Origin: Ignavibacteria bacterium
GTDB taxonomy: Bacteria > Bacteroidota > Ignavibacteria > Ignavibacteriales > Melioribacteraceae
Assembly: GCA_009773205.1 (NCBI GenBank)
Contig: WPAE01000004.1
Location: forward strand, 1 to 64,000
DNA: 64,000 nucleotides
Direction of reading: 5' to 3'
Shown here one piece after another: positions 7,300 through 16,975 of the stretch. The notes under the pieces are model-generated. The model had not been told where the DNA came from, made no database searches, and saw only the letters and a program-made list of their open reading frames with translations. Each line of letters begins with the position of its first letter. The first letter of the stretch is position 1. The translations under genes were made by a program, and so were the position numbers.

Positions 7300-8223
7300 A
7301 TGAATATTACCAACGAAATAGTAATTCATAAAGCGCACGAACTTGGCTTTGACTTAGTTGGATTTGCTAAAGCTGATTTGCTCGAAGAAGAAACATCTCG
7401 CCTGCAAAAATGGCTCGAAAAAGATTACAACGCCTCTATGAAATACATGAGCCTGAATTTGGAAAAGCGTAAAGAAATAAATCATATTTTACCTTCGGCA
7501 AAGAGCGTTATATCATTAGCAGTAAATTATTACACTCCGTTTAAACATAGTGATGAAATTGGAACAGGAAAAATTTCGCGCTATGCCTGGGGCAAGGATT
7601 ACCATTTAATAATATGGGAAAAATTGTCTCTTATAGAAGAATATCTGAAAAATCTCGATCCAACCTTTGAATCTAAAAGCTATGTAGATACCGGTCCAGT
7701 TATGGATAAAGCTTGGGCAGTAAGAAGCGGAATTGGATGGTTAGGAAAAAACTCTAACGTGATTAATAAGGAAATTGGCAGTTGGTTTTTTATTGCCAAC
7801 ATAATTACCAATTGCAACTTTGATTATTCTTTTGAGATTGCTGATCACTGCGGAACATGCAGCGCATGCATGGAATCGTGCCCAACAAACGCAATTGTTC
7901 AGCCTTATGTTGTAGATGCAAACCGCTGCATTTCCTTTTTAACAATTGAAAATAAAAACGAAATCAGCTTGGAGTTCAAAGGTAAATTAGATAATTGGAT
8001 TTTCGGCTGCGATGTTTGCCAGGATGTTTGTCCTTGGAATAAAAAATTTGCCGAACCAACTCTGTTGCAAGAGTTCCATCCAAAAGAAACCAATTTAGTT
8101 CTAAATAATGTAATCAACATGAGCGAAAGTGAATTCAAAAATAAGTTTGAGACAAGCCCAATAAAAAGAACAAAACTTTCGGGATTAAAAAGAAATGCGG
8201 CTTTCCTTATTAACGAACCCTAA
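7300..8223 (+). CDS. queG: Epoxyqueuosine reductase
   Basis: QueG reduces epoxyqueuosine to queuosine in tRNA, the last step of queuosine synthesis, using cobalamin and two 4Fe-4S clusters. The 307-residue protein shows the N-terminal HELGFDLVGFAKAD segment, the central KSYVDTGPVMDKAWAVRSGIGWLGKN region and two ferredoxin motifs, CGTCSACMESCP and CDVCQDVCPWN, in the right order. It is shorter than the E. coli enzyme, which has a C-terminal HEAT extension, but matches many Bacteroidota forms. It is cotranscribed with the MBL and Rieske genes; the Rieske protein could be an electron donor, though this is only a guess from the spacing. Confidence 0.95.
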   Translation: MNITNEIVIHKAHELGFDLVGFAKADLLEEETSRLQKWLEKDYNASMKYMSLNLEKRKEINHILPSAKSVISLAVNYYTPFKHSDEIGTGKISRYAWGKDYHLIIWEKLSLIEEYLKNLDPTFESKSYVDTGPVMDKAWAVRSGIGWLGKNSNVINKEIGSWFFIANIITNCNFDYSFEIADHCGTCSACMESCPTNAIVQPYVVDANRCISFLTIENKNEISLEFKGKLDNWIFGCDVCQDVCPWNKKFAEPTLLQEFHPKETNLVLNNVINMSESEFKNKFETSPIKRTKLSGLKRNAAFLINEP

Positions 8224-8297
8224 GCAAACGAAATACATCTAACGACTATTAAAAGCAGGCAACATTCAATAATTTTGTGCGAAAAATGGAGAAAGAA

Positions 8298-9245
8298 ATG
8301 ACAGGGAAACACCACAAAGTAATAATAATAGGAAGCGGACCAGCCGGATTAACTGCAGCACTTTATGCATCGAGAGCAAATTTGAATCCGGTAATTTTTG
8401 AAGGAATGCAGCCTGGCGGACAATTAACAATAACCACGGAAGTTGAAAACTTTCCTGGTTTTGAAGTTGGAATTCAAGGTCCGGAATTAATGGATATTAT
8501 GCGTAAACAAGTTTTACGATTCGGCGCAAAATCATATTTCAAAACAGTAACAGAAGTAGATTTATCTAAACGCCCATTTACAATAAAAACAGAAGATGAA
8601 ACTTACACTGCCGATTCTGTTATTGCAGCTACAGGCGCATCTGCAAGATGGTTAGGAATTCCAAGCGAAAAATTTTATCAAGGTTATGGCGTTTCTGCTT
8701 GCGCAACTTGCGATGGATTTTTCTTTAGAGGCTTGCGCGTAATTGTTGTTGGCGGCGGCGATACCGCAATGGAAGAAGCAAATTATCTTTCACGTTTTGC
8801 AAGCGAAGTTCTTCTCGTTCATAGAAGAGATGAGTTTAGAGCTTCTAAAATTATGTCAGAGCGTACAATGAAAAACCCTAAGGTGAAATTTGTTACCAAC
8901 ACAACAATTAAAGAAGTTCTCGGGAAAGATGATGGCGCCAGAAAAATGGTTACAGGTGTGCTTCTCGAAAACACAAAAGATGGTTCTGTTAAAGAGGAAC
9001 CTATTGACGGAGTATTTCTCGCAATTGGGCATAAACCAAATACTGAAATTTTCCGAGGGCAGCTTGATATGGATGAAACCGGTTACTTGAAAGTAAAACC
9101 GGGAACAACTTACACAAACATTGAAGGCGTTTTTGCTGCCGGCGATGTTGCCGATCATGTTTACAGACAAGCGGTTACTGCTGCCGGAAGCGGTTGTATG
9201 GCTGCTTTAGACGCTCAGCGCTGGCTTGAAGAAAATGAATCATAA
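8298..9245 (+). CDS. trxB: Thioredoxin reductase
   Basis: NADPH-dependent flavoprotein that reduces thioredoxin in the cytoplasm. The FAD motif [15 protein letters not shown] lies at the N-terminus, the redox centre CATC is followed by DGFF, the NADPH motif is [12 protein letters not shown], and the final FAD motif is [17 protein letters not shown] choose ATG at 8298 (315 residues) because GGAGA at 8288-8292 sits at the right distance. Upstream in-frame GTG (8277) and ATG (8286) would add 4 to 7 residues. A clean terminator follows the stop. Confidence 0.97.
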   Translation: MTGKHHKVIIIGSGPAGLTAALYASRANLNPVIFEGMQPGGQLTITTEVENFPGFEVGIQGPELMDIMRKQVLRFGAKSYFKTVTEVDLSKRPFTIKTEDETYTADSVIAATGASARWLGIPSEKFYQGYGVSACATCDGFFFRGLRVIVVGGGDTAMEEANYLSRFASEVLLVHRRDEFRASKIMSERTMKNPKVKFVTNTTIKEVLGKDDGARKMVTGVLLENTKDGSVKEEPIDGVFLAIGHKPNTEIFRGQLDMDETGYLKVKPGTTYTNIEGVFAAGDVADHVYRQAVTAAGSGCMAALDAQRWLEENES

Positions 9246-9260
9246 TTTGTTTGATTTGTA

Positions 9261-9292
9261 ATAAAGGGTCTAATTAACGACCCTTTATTTCT
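9261..9292 (+). terminator. Intrinsic terminator after trxB
   Basis: ATAAAGGGTC (9261-9270) pairs perfectly with GACCCTTTAT (9279-9288) over an 8-base loop, followed by TTCTGTTT. Flanking A and T runs let it serve the convergent gene ending at 9305 as well. Confidence 0.88.
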
Positions 9293-9304
9293 GTTTCAAA
9301 TAGT

Positions 9305-9718
9305 TTATTTCTGTGCGTTTTCTTTCAGTTCAACTTTTCTTGCAACAAAGTGAGCAACAATAGCTCCAATACCTAAACCCAAAAATGTAAACCAAACGCT
9401 GTAAACAGGTTCGTTATCCCAATATTTTGTTCCATCTTCCCAATATTTGTAACCAAAAAAGAAAATTCTATCTACTATATTTCCTATAATTCCAAAAGCA
9501 ACTAAAAATACTGTGATAATTCCACCTTTTAATAGGTAGTAACCATTCTTTCTTTCTTTATCTCTCGAGTGAAGCAGCTCGAACATTTGTTCGGTTGAGA
9601 GACCTTTTTCAATCATCATTTGTTTCTCTCTTGATTTGAAATATATAGCTAATGTGATAACGAGACCAAAAACGATGAAGAAAATTATCGGGATAAATAC
9701 TGCAATTACTTCCGGCAT
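9305..9718 (-). CDS. Small membrane protein (DUF6249-like)
   Basis: This 137-residue protein has three predicted transmembrane helices: residues 5-27, about 66-88 (IITVFLVAFGIIGNIVDRIFFF) and about 106-125. A cytoplasmic KSREKQMMIEKGLSTEQMFELL segment lies between the first two. That segment is typical of the small DUF6249-type membrane proteins of Bacteroidota, which are often encoded beside an ECF sigma factor. Here the ECF gene diverges at 9897, consistent with that association. An AGGAGA site lies 6 bases before the ATG. The function is unknown. Confidence 0.65.
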   Translation of the reverse strand: MPEVIAVFIPIIFFIVFGLVITLAIYFKSREKQMMIEKGLSTEQMFELLHSRDKERKNGYYLLKGGIITVFLVAFGIIGNIVDRIFFFGYKYWEDGTKYWDNEPVYSVWFTFLGLGIGAIVAHFVARKVELKENAQK

Positions 9719-9896
9719 AAGAGTTCTCCTTTTATTGTTTAATACTTGTGACTGCAGTTGTTCTTCTAAGGTTACAACATTTCAATTTATTTTTTCATTC
9801 ATTACTTTGGACTTGGATTTATTATCTAATGGTTACCGTTTTTTAACAGAACCCTTTTTTGTAACCTCTGCAATTGTACTTTGGTCTAATTGAGCA

Positions 9897-10463
9897 ATGA
9901 AACATTTAAGCGATATAGAAATAATTGATTCGGTAAAACGAGGAAACGTTTCGGATTACTCTTTGATAGTAAACAGGTACAAAGACCGCGCTTTTTCTTT
10001 TTTGCGGCGGTTGCTCAAAAACGAAATGGATGCCGAGGAAGCGCTTCAAGATAGTTTTCTTAAAGCTTATAATGGATTAAATGATTTTCGCAGCGATGCC
10101 CAGTTTTCAACTTGGTTTTATAGAATTACTTACAACACCGGATTAACTATTCTAAGTTCTAAGAAAAGACAAGTAGAACAGGAAATGTTTTCGATTGATG
10201 AAGACTTTGAACTTGGCAGTTATGATAACGAAATTTACAGCACAACTGAAAATGTGAGCCAATATGTTTTAAAGATGGTTGATAAACTGCCGGTAAGAAA
10301 CGCACTTGTTATAATTTTGTTTTATATAGATGGACTTTCAATGAGCGAGATAAGCCAAGTAATGGGAGTTTCTTTAACGAATGTGAAAGTACTTCTACAT
10401 AGATCTAGAAACGCATTAAAAAATTTGCTGCTTAAGCACAATTATCAAGAGGAAGTATTATGA
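9897..10463 (+). CDS. ECF-type RNA polymerase sigma factor
   Basis: A 188-residue sigma-70 family factor of the ECF group. Region 2 (about 10-85) includes DAEEALQDSFLKAYNGL and the -10 recognition segment FSTWFYRITYN. Region 4 (about 125-180) includes DGLSMSEISQVMGVSLTNVKVLLHRSRNAL. It directs RNA polymerase to a stress or envelope regulon. The downstream gene overlaps its stop by 4 bases (ATGA) and encodes the likely anti-sigma factor, the classic arrangement. The divergent small membrane protein may be part of the regulon. Confidence 0.95.
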   Translation: MKHLSDIEIIDSVKRGNVSDYSLIVNRYKDRAFSFLRRLLKNEMDAEEALQDSFLKAYNGLNDFRSDAQFSTWFYRITYNTGLTILSSKKRQVEQEMFSIDEDFELGSYDNEIYSTTENVSQYVLKMVDKLPVRNALVIILFYIDGLSMSEISQVMGVSLTNVKVLLHRSRNALKNLLLKHNYQEEVL

Positions 10464-10987
10464 AAAAGAATATTGACGAACTTCTAAACGATTATATTGA
10501 TAATCAACTTTCTCCAGAAGAAATTGATGAAGTAAAGTTATTGCTTGATAGCACAAATAAAACCGGAGAGGAATTAAAAGCATTGCGTGCTGTTCATAAC
10601 TCTTTACATAAACTTCATAACGATCCTGCTCCAGCAGGGTTTACAGAACGGTTTATGAAAAAGTTAGGCGCAGTTCAAACTGTGTCTCGTAATAATCTTT
10701 ATTTCTTTTATGGCGTTGTAGGATTTTTTGCAGTTCTCATCGTTGGTATTTTGGCATTTATTATTTATTCAATCAATTGGAATTTTGAAAGCATGAATCT
10801 TTCCTTTTACGTTGAGCAAGTTAAAGCCGGAATAGAAAAAAATGGAGGCAAAGCTTTATCAATTTTCAAAAATAAAACTGTTTTGATGATTAGCTCTTCA
10901 CTGGTTCTTCTTTTATTAATACTCGCCTACTTCAGATTTGAATCTCACAAGAATTGGAAAAAGAAATTTAACAGCTGCTCTTACTAA
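10460..10987 (+). CDS. Putative anti-sigma factor, membrane-bound
   Basis: This 175-residue protein has a cytoplasmic N-terminal helical domain (residues 1-70, starting INDYIDNQLSPEEIDEVKLLL-like with LNDYIDNQLSPEEI) and two transmembrane helices (about 78-103 and 138-158). The N-terminus resembles the anti-sigma domain that clamps ECF factors, but the zinc-binding HxxxCxxC motif is absent. The start codon overlaps the stop of the sigma factor gene, so the two are made together. It would hold the sigma factor at the membrane until a signal releases it. That role is inferred from position and architecture. Confidence 0.72.
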   Translation: MKKNIDELLNDYIDNQLSPEEIDEVKLLLDSTNKTGEELKALRAVHNSLHKLHNDPAPAGFTERFMKKLGAVQTVSRNNLYFFYGVVGFFAVLIVGILAFIIYSINWNFESMNLSFYVEQVKAGIEKNGGKALSIFKNKTVLMISSSLVLLLLILAYFRFESHKNWKKKFNSCSY

Positions 10988-11074
10988 GCTGAAAAGCCAT
11001 GTACTTTATTATTTCACAATTAGCTTATCGCTTATGGTTGTAATATTTTTGCAGACAATAAAACAAGTTTTGTG

Positions 11075-11986
11075 ATGAGACACAAATCCGGATACGCTGC
11101 AATAATTGGAAAACCTAACGCTGGTAAATCAACGCTGTTGAACGCAATTCTAGGCGAGAAGATTTCCATTGCTACATCCAAACCGCAGACAACAAGAAAA
11201 AAGATTCTTGGAATTCATTCTACAGAAGATTATCAGATAATTTTTTTAGACACTCCGGGGATAATGCATCCGGAATACCTGCTTCAAAATAGGATGCTGG
11301 AATTTGTTTTTCAGAGCGCAAAAGATGCAGATGTAATTTTGTTTATTCTTGATATTGAAGCCGATCCAAACGGCGCCAAAGCTTTTGAAGATGTAAATGT
11401 TCAAAAAGTTCTGAATGAAAACGCCGCACCCAAAATTTTGTTAATTAACAAGATTGATGTTTCAAATCAAGGTATTGTAGAAAAATTATCTGCCGAAGTT
11501 AACGCGAAAGGGATTTTCAAAAAAGTTCTGCCCATCTCTGCTAAAAATTCTGTCAACATTATTTCTGTTGTTGATTCAATATTGGAATTCTTACCCGAAC
11601 ATCCAAAGTATTACACCGATGATCAATTGAGTGATGAAAATGAAAGATTTTTTGTTTCAGAAATCATTCGCGAAAAAGTTTTTGAGCTTTACCGAGAAGA
11701 AATTCCATACAGTACGGAAGTTGAAATAGAAGAGTTTGCAGAACGCCAAGGAAGAAAAGACTACATTCGTGCGGCAATAATCATCGAGCGTGAGTCTCAG
11801 AAACCGATTATTATTGGCGATAAAGGTTCTGCAATTAAGAAACTTGGAAAAAATGCACGAGAAGCAATCGAATCGTTTTTGCAGCGGGAAGTATTTCTAG
11901 AACTCTTTGTAAAGGTTAAAGAAAAGTGGCGCTCAAATTCAAATATGTTAAACCGGTTTGGCTATAAATCGGAAAGCAATGGCTAA
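11075..11986 (+). CDS. era: GTPase Era
   Basis: Era binds the 3' end of 16S rRNA and helps 30S ribosome assembly. The GTPase domain shows GKPNAGKS (G1, about residues 10-17), the effector TSKPQTTRKK, DTPG (G3), and INKID (G4). The C-terminal KH domain contains IIIGDKGSAIKKLGKNAREAIE and ends with the family's FVKVKEKWR. At 303 residues it is standard size. An in-frame GTG lies directly before the ATG at 11075; I prefer the ATG. The gene overlaps the following transporter by 8 bases. Confidence 0.96.
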   Translation: MRHKSGYAAIIGKPNAGKSTLLNAILGEKISIATSKPQTTRKKILGIHSTEDYQIIFLDTPGIMHPEYLLQNRMLEFVFQSAKDADVILFILDIEADPNGAKAFEDVNVQKVLNENAAPKILLINKIDVSNQGIVEKLSAEVNAKGIFKKVLPISAKNSVNIISVVDSILEFLPEHPKYYTDDQLSDENERFFVSEIIREKVFELYREEIPYSTEVEIEEFAERQGRKDYIRAAIIIERESQKPIIIGDKGSAIKKLGKNAREAIESFLQREVFLELFVKVKEKWRSNSNMLNRFGYKSESNG

Positions 11987-12926
11987 GCATTCAAAATATT
12001 TTTATAAATACACAGCCGAAGCAGCACTTGTTCTGATGACTATAATTTGGGGTGGAACTTTTGTGATTGTTAAAGAATCTCTAAATGATATTTCATCAAT
12101 GCTTTTTATTGCAATCCGCTTTGCTATTGCTTCGTTGCTGCTAATTGCTTTTCTGTTTGTAAAGAAAATAGAAGTTGAAAGAAATACAATCTTGCCAGGA
12201 ATAATGCTTGGTGTGTTCTTGTTCAGCGGTTTCTTTTTTCAAACGCTGGGCTTAAAATTAACAACAGCAACAAAATCCGGGTTTATTACCGGAACGTTAA
12301 TCGTGTTCATTCCGTTTGTCCAAATATTAGTCGAAAGGAAATTCCCTTCTAAAGGAGTACTAATTGGGGCGGCAATAGTAATACTTGGTTTGTTATTTCT
12401 TTCAAGCGGCGGTGCTTCTATCGCAACTTTTATTTCCGAACTTGGCGCAAGTTTCAATCTCGGAGATATGCTAACATTAATCTGCGCATTCTTTTTTGCC
12501 GTTCACATTGTATATATAGATGTTTACAGCCCTAAACATAATTTCTGGGTTTTGCTAACCACTCAGCTTACAACAGTAGCAGTACTTGGATTTGCTGCAT
12601 CACTTTTGTTTTTCGGTTTATCGGTTGAAGCACTTCATATTGATTTAACAAAGTATCTTTTATTCGGATTGCTTTATACCTCGCTCCTTGCAACTCTTTT
12701 TAATATTGGAATACAAACACGATTTCAAAAAGTAGTAAGTCCAACTAAAGCCGGAATTATTTATTCGTTTGAGCCAATCTTTGCAGCGGTTTTTGCTTTC
12801 TTTTTACTTGGAGAGAAAATAAGTAACTTTGGCTTGCTCGGTTGTGTGTTGATTTTCTTTGGCTTAATAGTTGCCGAATTATTCGATTCATATTTCGAGA
12901 ATAAAAATGAATCTGAGCCGAGCTGA
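11979..12926 (+). CDS. EamA/DMT family transporter
   Basis: A 315-residue inner-membrane protein with about ten transmembrane helices and two EamA repeats. The first repeat begins with ALVLMTIIWGGTFVIVKESL. The second ends with the family's SPTKAGIIYSFEPIFAAVFAFFLLGE segment. Members export amino acids, nucleotides or other small metabolites; the substrate is not evident. I choose ATG at 11979, which overlaps the era stop, over an upstream in-frame TTG at 11958. It overlaps acyP at its 3' end, so the era-EamA-acyP-ispF-DedA-lnt genes form one tightly packed unit. Confidence 0.9.
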   Translation: MAKHSKYFYKYTAEAALVLMTIIWGGTFVIVKESLNDISSMLFIAIRFAIASLLLIAFLFVKKIEVERNTILPGIMLGVFLFSGFFFQTLGLKLTTATKSGFITGTLIVFIPFVQILVERKFPSKGVLIGAAIVILGLLFLSSGGASIATFISELGASFNLGDMLTLICAFFFAVHIVYIDVYSPKHNFWVLLTTQLTTVAVLGFAASLLFFGLSVEALHIDLTKYLLFGLLYTSLLATLFNIGIQTRFQKVVSPTKAGIIYSFEPIFAAVFAFFLLGEKISNFGLLGCVLIFFGLIVAELFDSYFENKNESEPS

Positions 12927-13185
12927 AATTCTTGCTAGCGGATTTGTACAGGGAGTTGGCTTCCGCTATTTTGTAGTAAAACAAGCCGAGTGGTTAGGCT
13001 TAAAAGGATTTACAGAAAATTTATTTAGCGGAGAAGTTTTAACTGTTGTTGAAGGCGAGAAGAGCATGATTGAAGAGCTGCATAAGCAAATCAAAATCGG
13101 TCCTTCGAGAGCGCAAGTAAGAAATGTTTTTATAAAGTGGTGTAATTACAAAAATGAATTCACAAAATTTGAGATAAAATATTGA
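12907..13185 (+). CDS. acyP: Acylphosphatase
   Basis: A 92-residue enzyme that hydrolyses carboxyl-phosphate bonds. It carries the full signature [12 protein letters not shown] (the Arg is the phosphate-binding residue) and the catalytic Asn region [14 protein letters not shown], with length and fold typical of the family. ATG at 12907 lies within the end of the transporter gene; an upstream in-frame TTG would add an unlikely 12-residue extension. The 3' end overlaps the TTG start of ispF. Confidence 0.94.
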   Translation: MNLSRAEILASGFVQGVGFRYFVVKQAEWLGLKGFTENLFSGEVLTVVEGEKSMIEELHKQIKIGPSRAQVRNVFIKWCNYKNEFTKFEIKY

Positions 13186-13673
13186 ACCAACAATTCAGAA
13201 TAGGTTTTGGCTATGATGTTCATGCGTTTGCAGAAAACCGAAGGCTCATAATTGGCGGAGTTGAAATTCCTTATTTAAAAGGATTGCTCGGTCACTCCGA
13301 TGCCGATGTTCTTCTACATGCAATTTGCGATGCAATGCTTGGCGCGCTTGCACTTGGCGATATTGGAAAGCACTTTCCGGATACCGATGAAAAGTACAAA
13401 GATGTTGATAGCAGGAAATTACTTAAGCATGTAGTTGAATTAATTCGTGCAAACGGATACGAAGTTTCAAATGTTGATTCGACAGTGCTTCTTCAAAAAC
13501 CAAAGATTTCTGCTTACGTAAATGAAATGCGCCGCACGATAGCGGAAATAGTAAATCTATCTGTAGCGCAAATATCTATCAAAGCAACAACAACAGAAGG
13601 CTTGGGTTTTGTTGGCAGAGAAGAAGGCTGCGCCGCACATTCTGTTGTTTTACTAACCAAGAACGAAACCTAA
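13182..13673 (+). CDS. ispF: 2-C-methyl-D-erythritol 2,4-cyclodiphosphate synthase
   Basis: IspF makes the cyclic diphosphate of the non-mevalonate isoprenoid pathway as a zinc-dependent trimer. The 163-residue protein shows GFGYDVHAF (zinc-binding Asp and His), [19 protein letters not shown] (third zinc ligand), [10 protein letters not shown] and the C-terminal [15 protein letters not shown]. The start is TTG at 13182, sharing bases with the acyP stop (TTGA). The next gene begins within its stop (TAATG). The other MEP pathway genes are not in the window. Confidence 0.96.
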   Translation: MNQQFRIGFGYDVHAFAENRRLIIGGVEIPYLKGLLGHSDADVLLHAICDAMLGALALGDIGKHFPDTDEKYKDVDSRKLLKHVVELIRANGYEVSNVDSTVLLQKPKISAYVNEMRRTIAEIVNLSVAQISIKATTTEGLGFVGREEGCAAHSVVLLTKNET

Positions 13674-14281
13674 TGCTTCAAGATATTCTCGCATACATAA
13701 GCGCACTCGATCCGGCAGTAATTTATCTCGTTTTGTTTTTCTTTGCCTTCATCGAAAATATTTTTCCTCCTTCGCCTAGCGATGTTGTGCTTGTAATAGG
13801 CTCAACTCTAATTACAAATACACCCATTGGGTTTATCCCAATTTTAGCGGTTACAAGCATTGGCAGTGCCGTAGGTTTTATTGTTATGTATTTTATTGGC
13901 GAGTTTTTAGGAGAAAAACTGATTAGAAAAGGGAAGTTTAAGTTTCTAAAGAAAGAATCTCTAGATAAAACTGATGAATGGTTTTCTAAGTATGGCTATA
14001 AACTTATTTTAATAAACAGATTTATACCAGGAACGCGAGCTGTAATAAGTTTTTTTTGCGGCGTTCACCGCTTAAAACCAGCCAAAACTTTTTTCTATGC
14101 CGCGCTAAGCTCTTTTGTATGGAATGCATTATTGATTTCGCTCGGAGCTTTTCTTGGAAATAATATAGAAATGATTGATAAGTATCTTGGGACTTACTCG
14201 AATATTGTTTTGGGAATTACTGCAATTGTTATTGCTTTTGCTTTATATAAATTCTGGATAAAGAAAAAATCTAAGCAATGA
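13673..14281 (+). CDS. DedA family membrane protein
   Basis: A 202-residue polytopic protein of the DedA/VTT family, which includes undecaprenyl-phosphate and phospholipid flippases needed for envelope integrity. It has the family's opening FFFAFIENIFPPSPSDVVLVIGS, the re-entrant-loop motif around YGYKLILINRFIPGTRAVISFFCG, and a final helix near 180-197. The start overlaps the ispF stop by one base, and the stop overlaps the lnt start. Its position with lnt fits an envelope role. Confidence 0.92.
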   Translation: MLQDILAYISALDPAVIYLVLFFFAFIENIFPPSPSDVVLVIGSTLITNTPIGFIPILAVTSIGSAVGFIVMYFIGEFLGEKLIRKGKFKFLKKESLDKTDEWFSKYGYKLILINRFIPGTRAVISFFCGVHRLKPAKTFFYAALSSFVWNALLISLGAFLGNNIEMIDKYLGTYSNIVLGITAIVIAFALYKFWIKKKSKQ

Positions 14282-15921
14282 AATTTTTCAGCAAATATAG
14301 AACTCTAGTAACTCTTGAAGAGAAAACAGAACGAAAAAAACAATTACTACTTGCCTCCTTTGGCGGAGTTTTGCTTGGTTTATCTTTTCCTCCTATTCCT
14401 TTTCCGTTTCTATCTTTCTTTGCGTTCATTCCCTTTTTCTTTGTACTTGAAAAAAGAGAAACTCTCGCTTCAATAAATCGAATTTCTTACGTTTTTCTTT
14501 TCTTCTTCTGTTTAATAACGCTTTATTGGGTTGGAAGCTGGACAAAAGAAGCCGATCCATTTTTAATGATCTCCGGCGTTTTACTTTTGTTTGTAAATCC
14601 GGGTCTATACCTTATTGCAACGTCACTTTATTTTATCAGTACCAAAGTTTTTGGCAGAAACAGATCGCTGTACTTTTTTCCTATTTATTGGGTTTTCTTC
14701 GAATACGTTTACTCTCTTACAGATTTGAAATTCCCTTGGCTTACACTTGGAAACAGTCTCGCTTATTTTAATCAGTTTATTCAAATTGCAGATACTGTTG
14801 GCGTGTATGGTCTTTCGCTTATTATTCTTTATATAAATGTTGTTCTTTATAAAGCTGTGAAAGAGATAAGAACAAGTAAAAACATGAATCAACGGTTTAT
14901 GTTTTTTGCTCTGCTTCTTTTTATGATTCCGATGATTTACGGCTGGTTTAAGCTGGCTTCTTATCAAACGCCATCAAGACAAATTAAAGTTGGATTGGTA
15001 CAGCCAAACTTAAACCCTTGGGAAAAATGGAGCGGTGGAAGCATTGACGAACTGCTTGATCTATATTTTGAGCAATCTGAAGTTGCAATAAATAAAGGTG
15101 CGCGAATAATTTTTTGGCCTGAAACCGCACTGCCAGTTTATTTACTTGGCGGCAACTACACTAACGAAGTTGATCGCATTCATCTATTTGTAAACGAGAA
15201 TAGAGTTTCGCTGATTGCCGGGATGCCCGATATAAATTTCTTTTTTAATATTAAGGAAGCCCCAAAAGGCGCAAAGATTTTGAGAAACGGCGCTGCCGCT
15301 TATACTTCTTATAATTCAATATTTACTTTTACTCCTAACTCAACAGAAATTCAGAAATATCAAAAAAACCTGCTTGTTCCTTTTGGCGAAAAAGTTCCTT
15401 TTGTAGAAGACCTTCCTTTCCTTGGAGATTTTATAAAATGGCAGGTCGGAATATCAAGCTGGAATGTTGGTGATAGGCAAAGTGTATCGGATTTAGGTTA
15501 TACAAAAGTCGGAGCCGTTGTTTGCATAGAATCAATTTATCCGGAATACATTACCAAACTTGCTAACAACGGTGCAGATTTTTTAGCTGTAGTTACCAAC
15601 GATAGCTGGTATGGTTATTCAAGCGGGCCATTTCAGCATAAAGAAATTTCTGTTTTGCGTGCAGTTGAAAATAGAAGAGCAGTTGTGCGCAATGCTAACG
15701 GTGGAGTAAGCTGCATCATTGATCCGATGGGAAGAACATTAACGGAAACAAATCTTTTTAAAAAAGATGTTTTAGTTGGGTATGTTCCTATTTATGAAGA
15801 AAAAACCTTCTATTCTCAATTCCCTTTGATAATTCCGCTTATAGTTGTTTTGGGTTCAGTCATTACAATTTTATTAGCAGCACTAAACTCAATTATAAAA
15901 CTTGTGAAGAAAAAACCATGA
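14278..15921 (+). CDS. lnt: Apolipoprotein N-acyltransferase
   Basis: Lnt adds the third acyl chain to the N-terminal cysteine of lipoproteins in the inner membrane. The 547-residue protein has N-terminal transmembrane helices (about 20-230), a periplasmic nitrilase domain (about 235-500) and a final helix (about 512-535). The catalytic triad is visible: Glu in FWPETALPVY, Lys in LLVPFGEKVPF and Cys in VVCIESIYPE. It overlaps DedA by 4 bases and the following aldolase gene by 4 bases. Confidence 0.96.
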   Translation: MKFFSKYRTLVTLEEKTERKKQLLLASFGGVLLGLSFPPIPFPFLSFFAFIPFFFVLEKRETLASINRISYVFLFFFCLITLYWVGSWTKEADPFLMISGVLLLFVNPGLYLIATSLYFISTKVFGRNRSLYFFPIYWVFFEYVYSLTDLKFPWLTLGNSLAYFNQFIQIADTVGVYGLSLIILYINVVLYKAVKEIRTSKNMNQRFMFFALLLFMIPMIYGWFKLASYQTPSRQIKVGLVQPNLNPWEKWSGGSIDELLDLYFEQSEVAINKGARIIFWPETALPVYLLGGNYTNEVDRIHLFVNENRVSLIAGMPDINFFFNIKEAPKGAKILRNGAAAYTSYNSIFTFTPNSTEIQKYQKNLLVPFGEKVPFVEDLPFLGDFIKWQVGISSWNVGDRQSVSDLGYTKVGAVVCIESIYPEYITKLANNGADFLAVVTNDSWYGYSSGPFQHKEISVLRAVENRRAVVRNANGGVSCIIDPMGRTLTETNLFKKDVLVGYVPIYEEKTFYSQFPLIIPLIVVLGSVITILLAALNSIIKLVKKKP

Positions 15922-16949
15922 AAAAATTTATTGACCTTAGAAGCGATACCGTTACAAAACCGTCTTCGGAAATGAGAAAGGCAATGTATGAAGCAGAAGT
16001 TGGTGATGATGTTTACGGCGAAGACCCAACTGTTACAATTCTTCAAAGCAATATGGCAGAACTGCTTGGAAAGGAAGCAGCGCTTTTTGTACCGAGTGGT
16101 ACTATGGCAAACCAAATTTGCTTAAATGTTCTTACAAATCCAGGTGATGAGGTTATTTGCGATAGAGACGCACATATTTTTCAATATGAATCAGGCTCTC
16201 CAGCGGCACTTAGCGGTTTGCAGCTAAGTTTAATTGATGGCGTGCGCGGAATTTTTACTCCCGAACAAGTTGAACCGCTTATTAGACCAACAAGCGCATA
16301 TTACATGGCGCGTACTCGAGTAATCGAAATAGAAAATACACATAACCGTGCAGGCGGTACTATTAATCCGATTGAAAATATAAAGGCAATCTCTGCCTTA
16401 GCTAAAAAGTATAATCTGTACACACATCTCGATGGTGCGCGAATTTGGAATGCTTCTGTAGTTACAAATATCTCACCTGCAGAATACGCCAGCCATTTTG
16501 ATTCTGTTAGTGTTTGTCTTTCAAAAGGATTAGGCGCACCGATTGGCTCTGTCTTAGCAGGCAACAAAGATTTTGTTAAAGAAGCATTCCGCATTCGCAA
16601 AGCTTGGGGCGGTGGAATGAGGCAGGTTGGTGTAATTGCCGCAGCAGGTTTGTATGCTGTGCAAAACAACATTTCACAATTGAAAGAAGATCACGAAAAA
16701 GCTAAAGTGTTAGCAGAAGGCTTATCTAATATTGCAGGAGTAAACATCAACATGGAAAATGTTGAGACTAACATTCTGATGTTTATACCAAAGCATATAT
16801 CAATAGAAGTTTTTCAAAAGAAGTGTAAAGAAACAGGGCTTTTACTTGGAATAGGAAAAGTTGGAGAAATTAGAGCAGTAACGCACATGAACGTTTCGTT
16901 TGAAGAGATTTCTGAAGCTGTTAATATTATAGCGAAAGTTTTGAGTTAG
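15918..16949 (+). CDS. ltaE: Low-specificity L-threonine aldolase
   Basis: A PLP enzyme that splits L-threonine or allo-threonine to glycine and acetaldehyde. The 343-residue protein opens with the family's IDLRSDTVTKPS and has GDDVYGEDPT, ALFVPSGTMANQI, the THLDGARIWNA region (PLP Asp) and the PLP lysine in SVCLSKGLGAPIGSVL. It is translationally coupled to lnt (ATGA overlap) although the activities are unrelated, so the coupling is probably just operon packing. Confidence 0.94.
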   Translation: MKKFIDLRSDTVTKPSSEMRKAMYEAEVGDDVYGEDPTVTILQSNMAELLGKEAALFVPSGTMANQICLNVLTNPGDEVICDRDAHIFQYESGSPAALSGLQLSLIDGVRGIFTPEQVEPLIRPTSAYYMARTRVIEIENTHNRAGGTINPIENIKAISALAKKYNLYTHLDGARIWNASVVTNISPAEYASHFDSVSVCLSKGLGAPIGSVLAGNKDFVKEAFRIRKAWGGGMRQVGVIAAAGLYAVQNNISQLKEDHEKAKVLAEGLSNIAGVNINMENVETNILMFIPKHISIEVFQKKCKETGLLLGIGKVGEIRAVTHMNVSFEEISEAVNIIAKVLS

Positions 16950-16975
16950 TTAAACAGAGTAAAATTAAGAACAAA

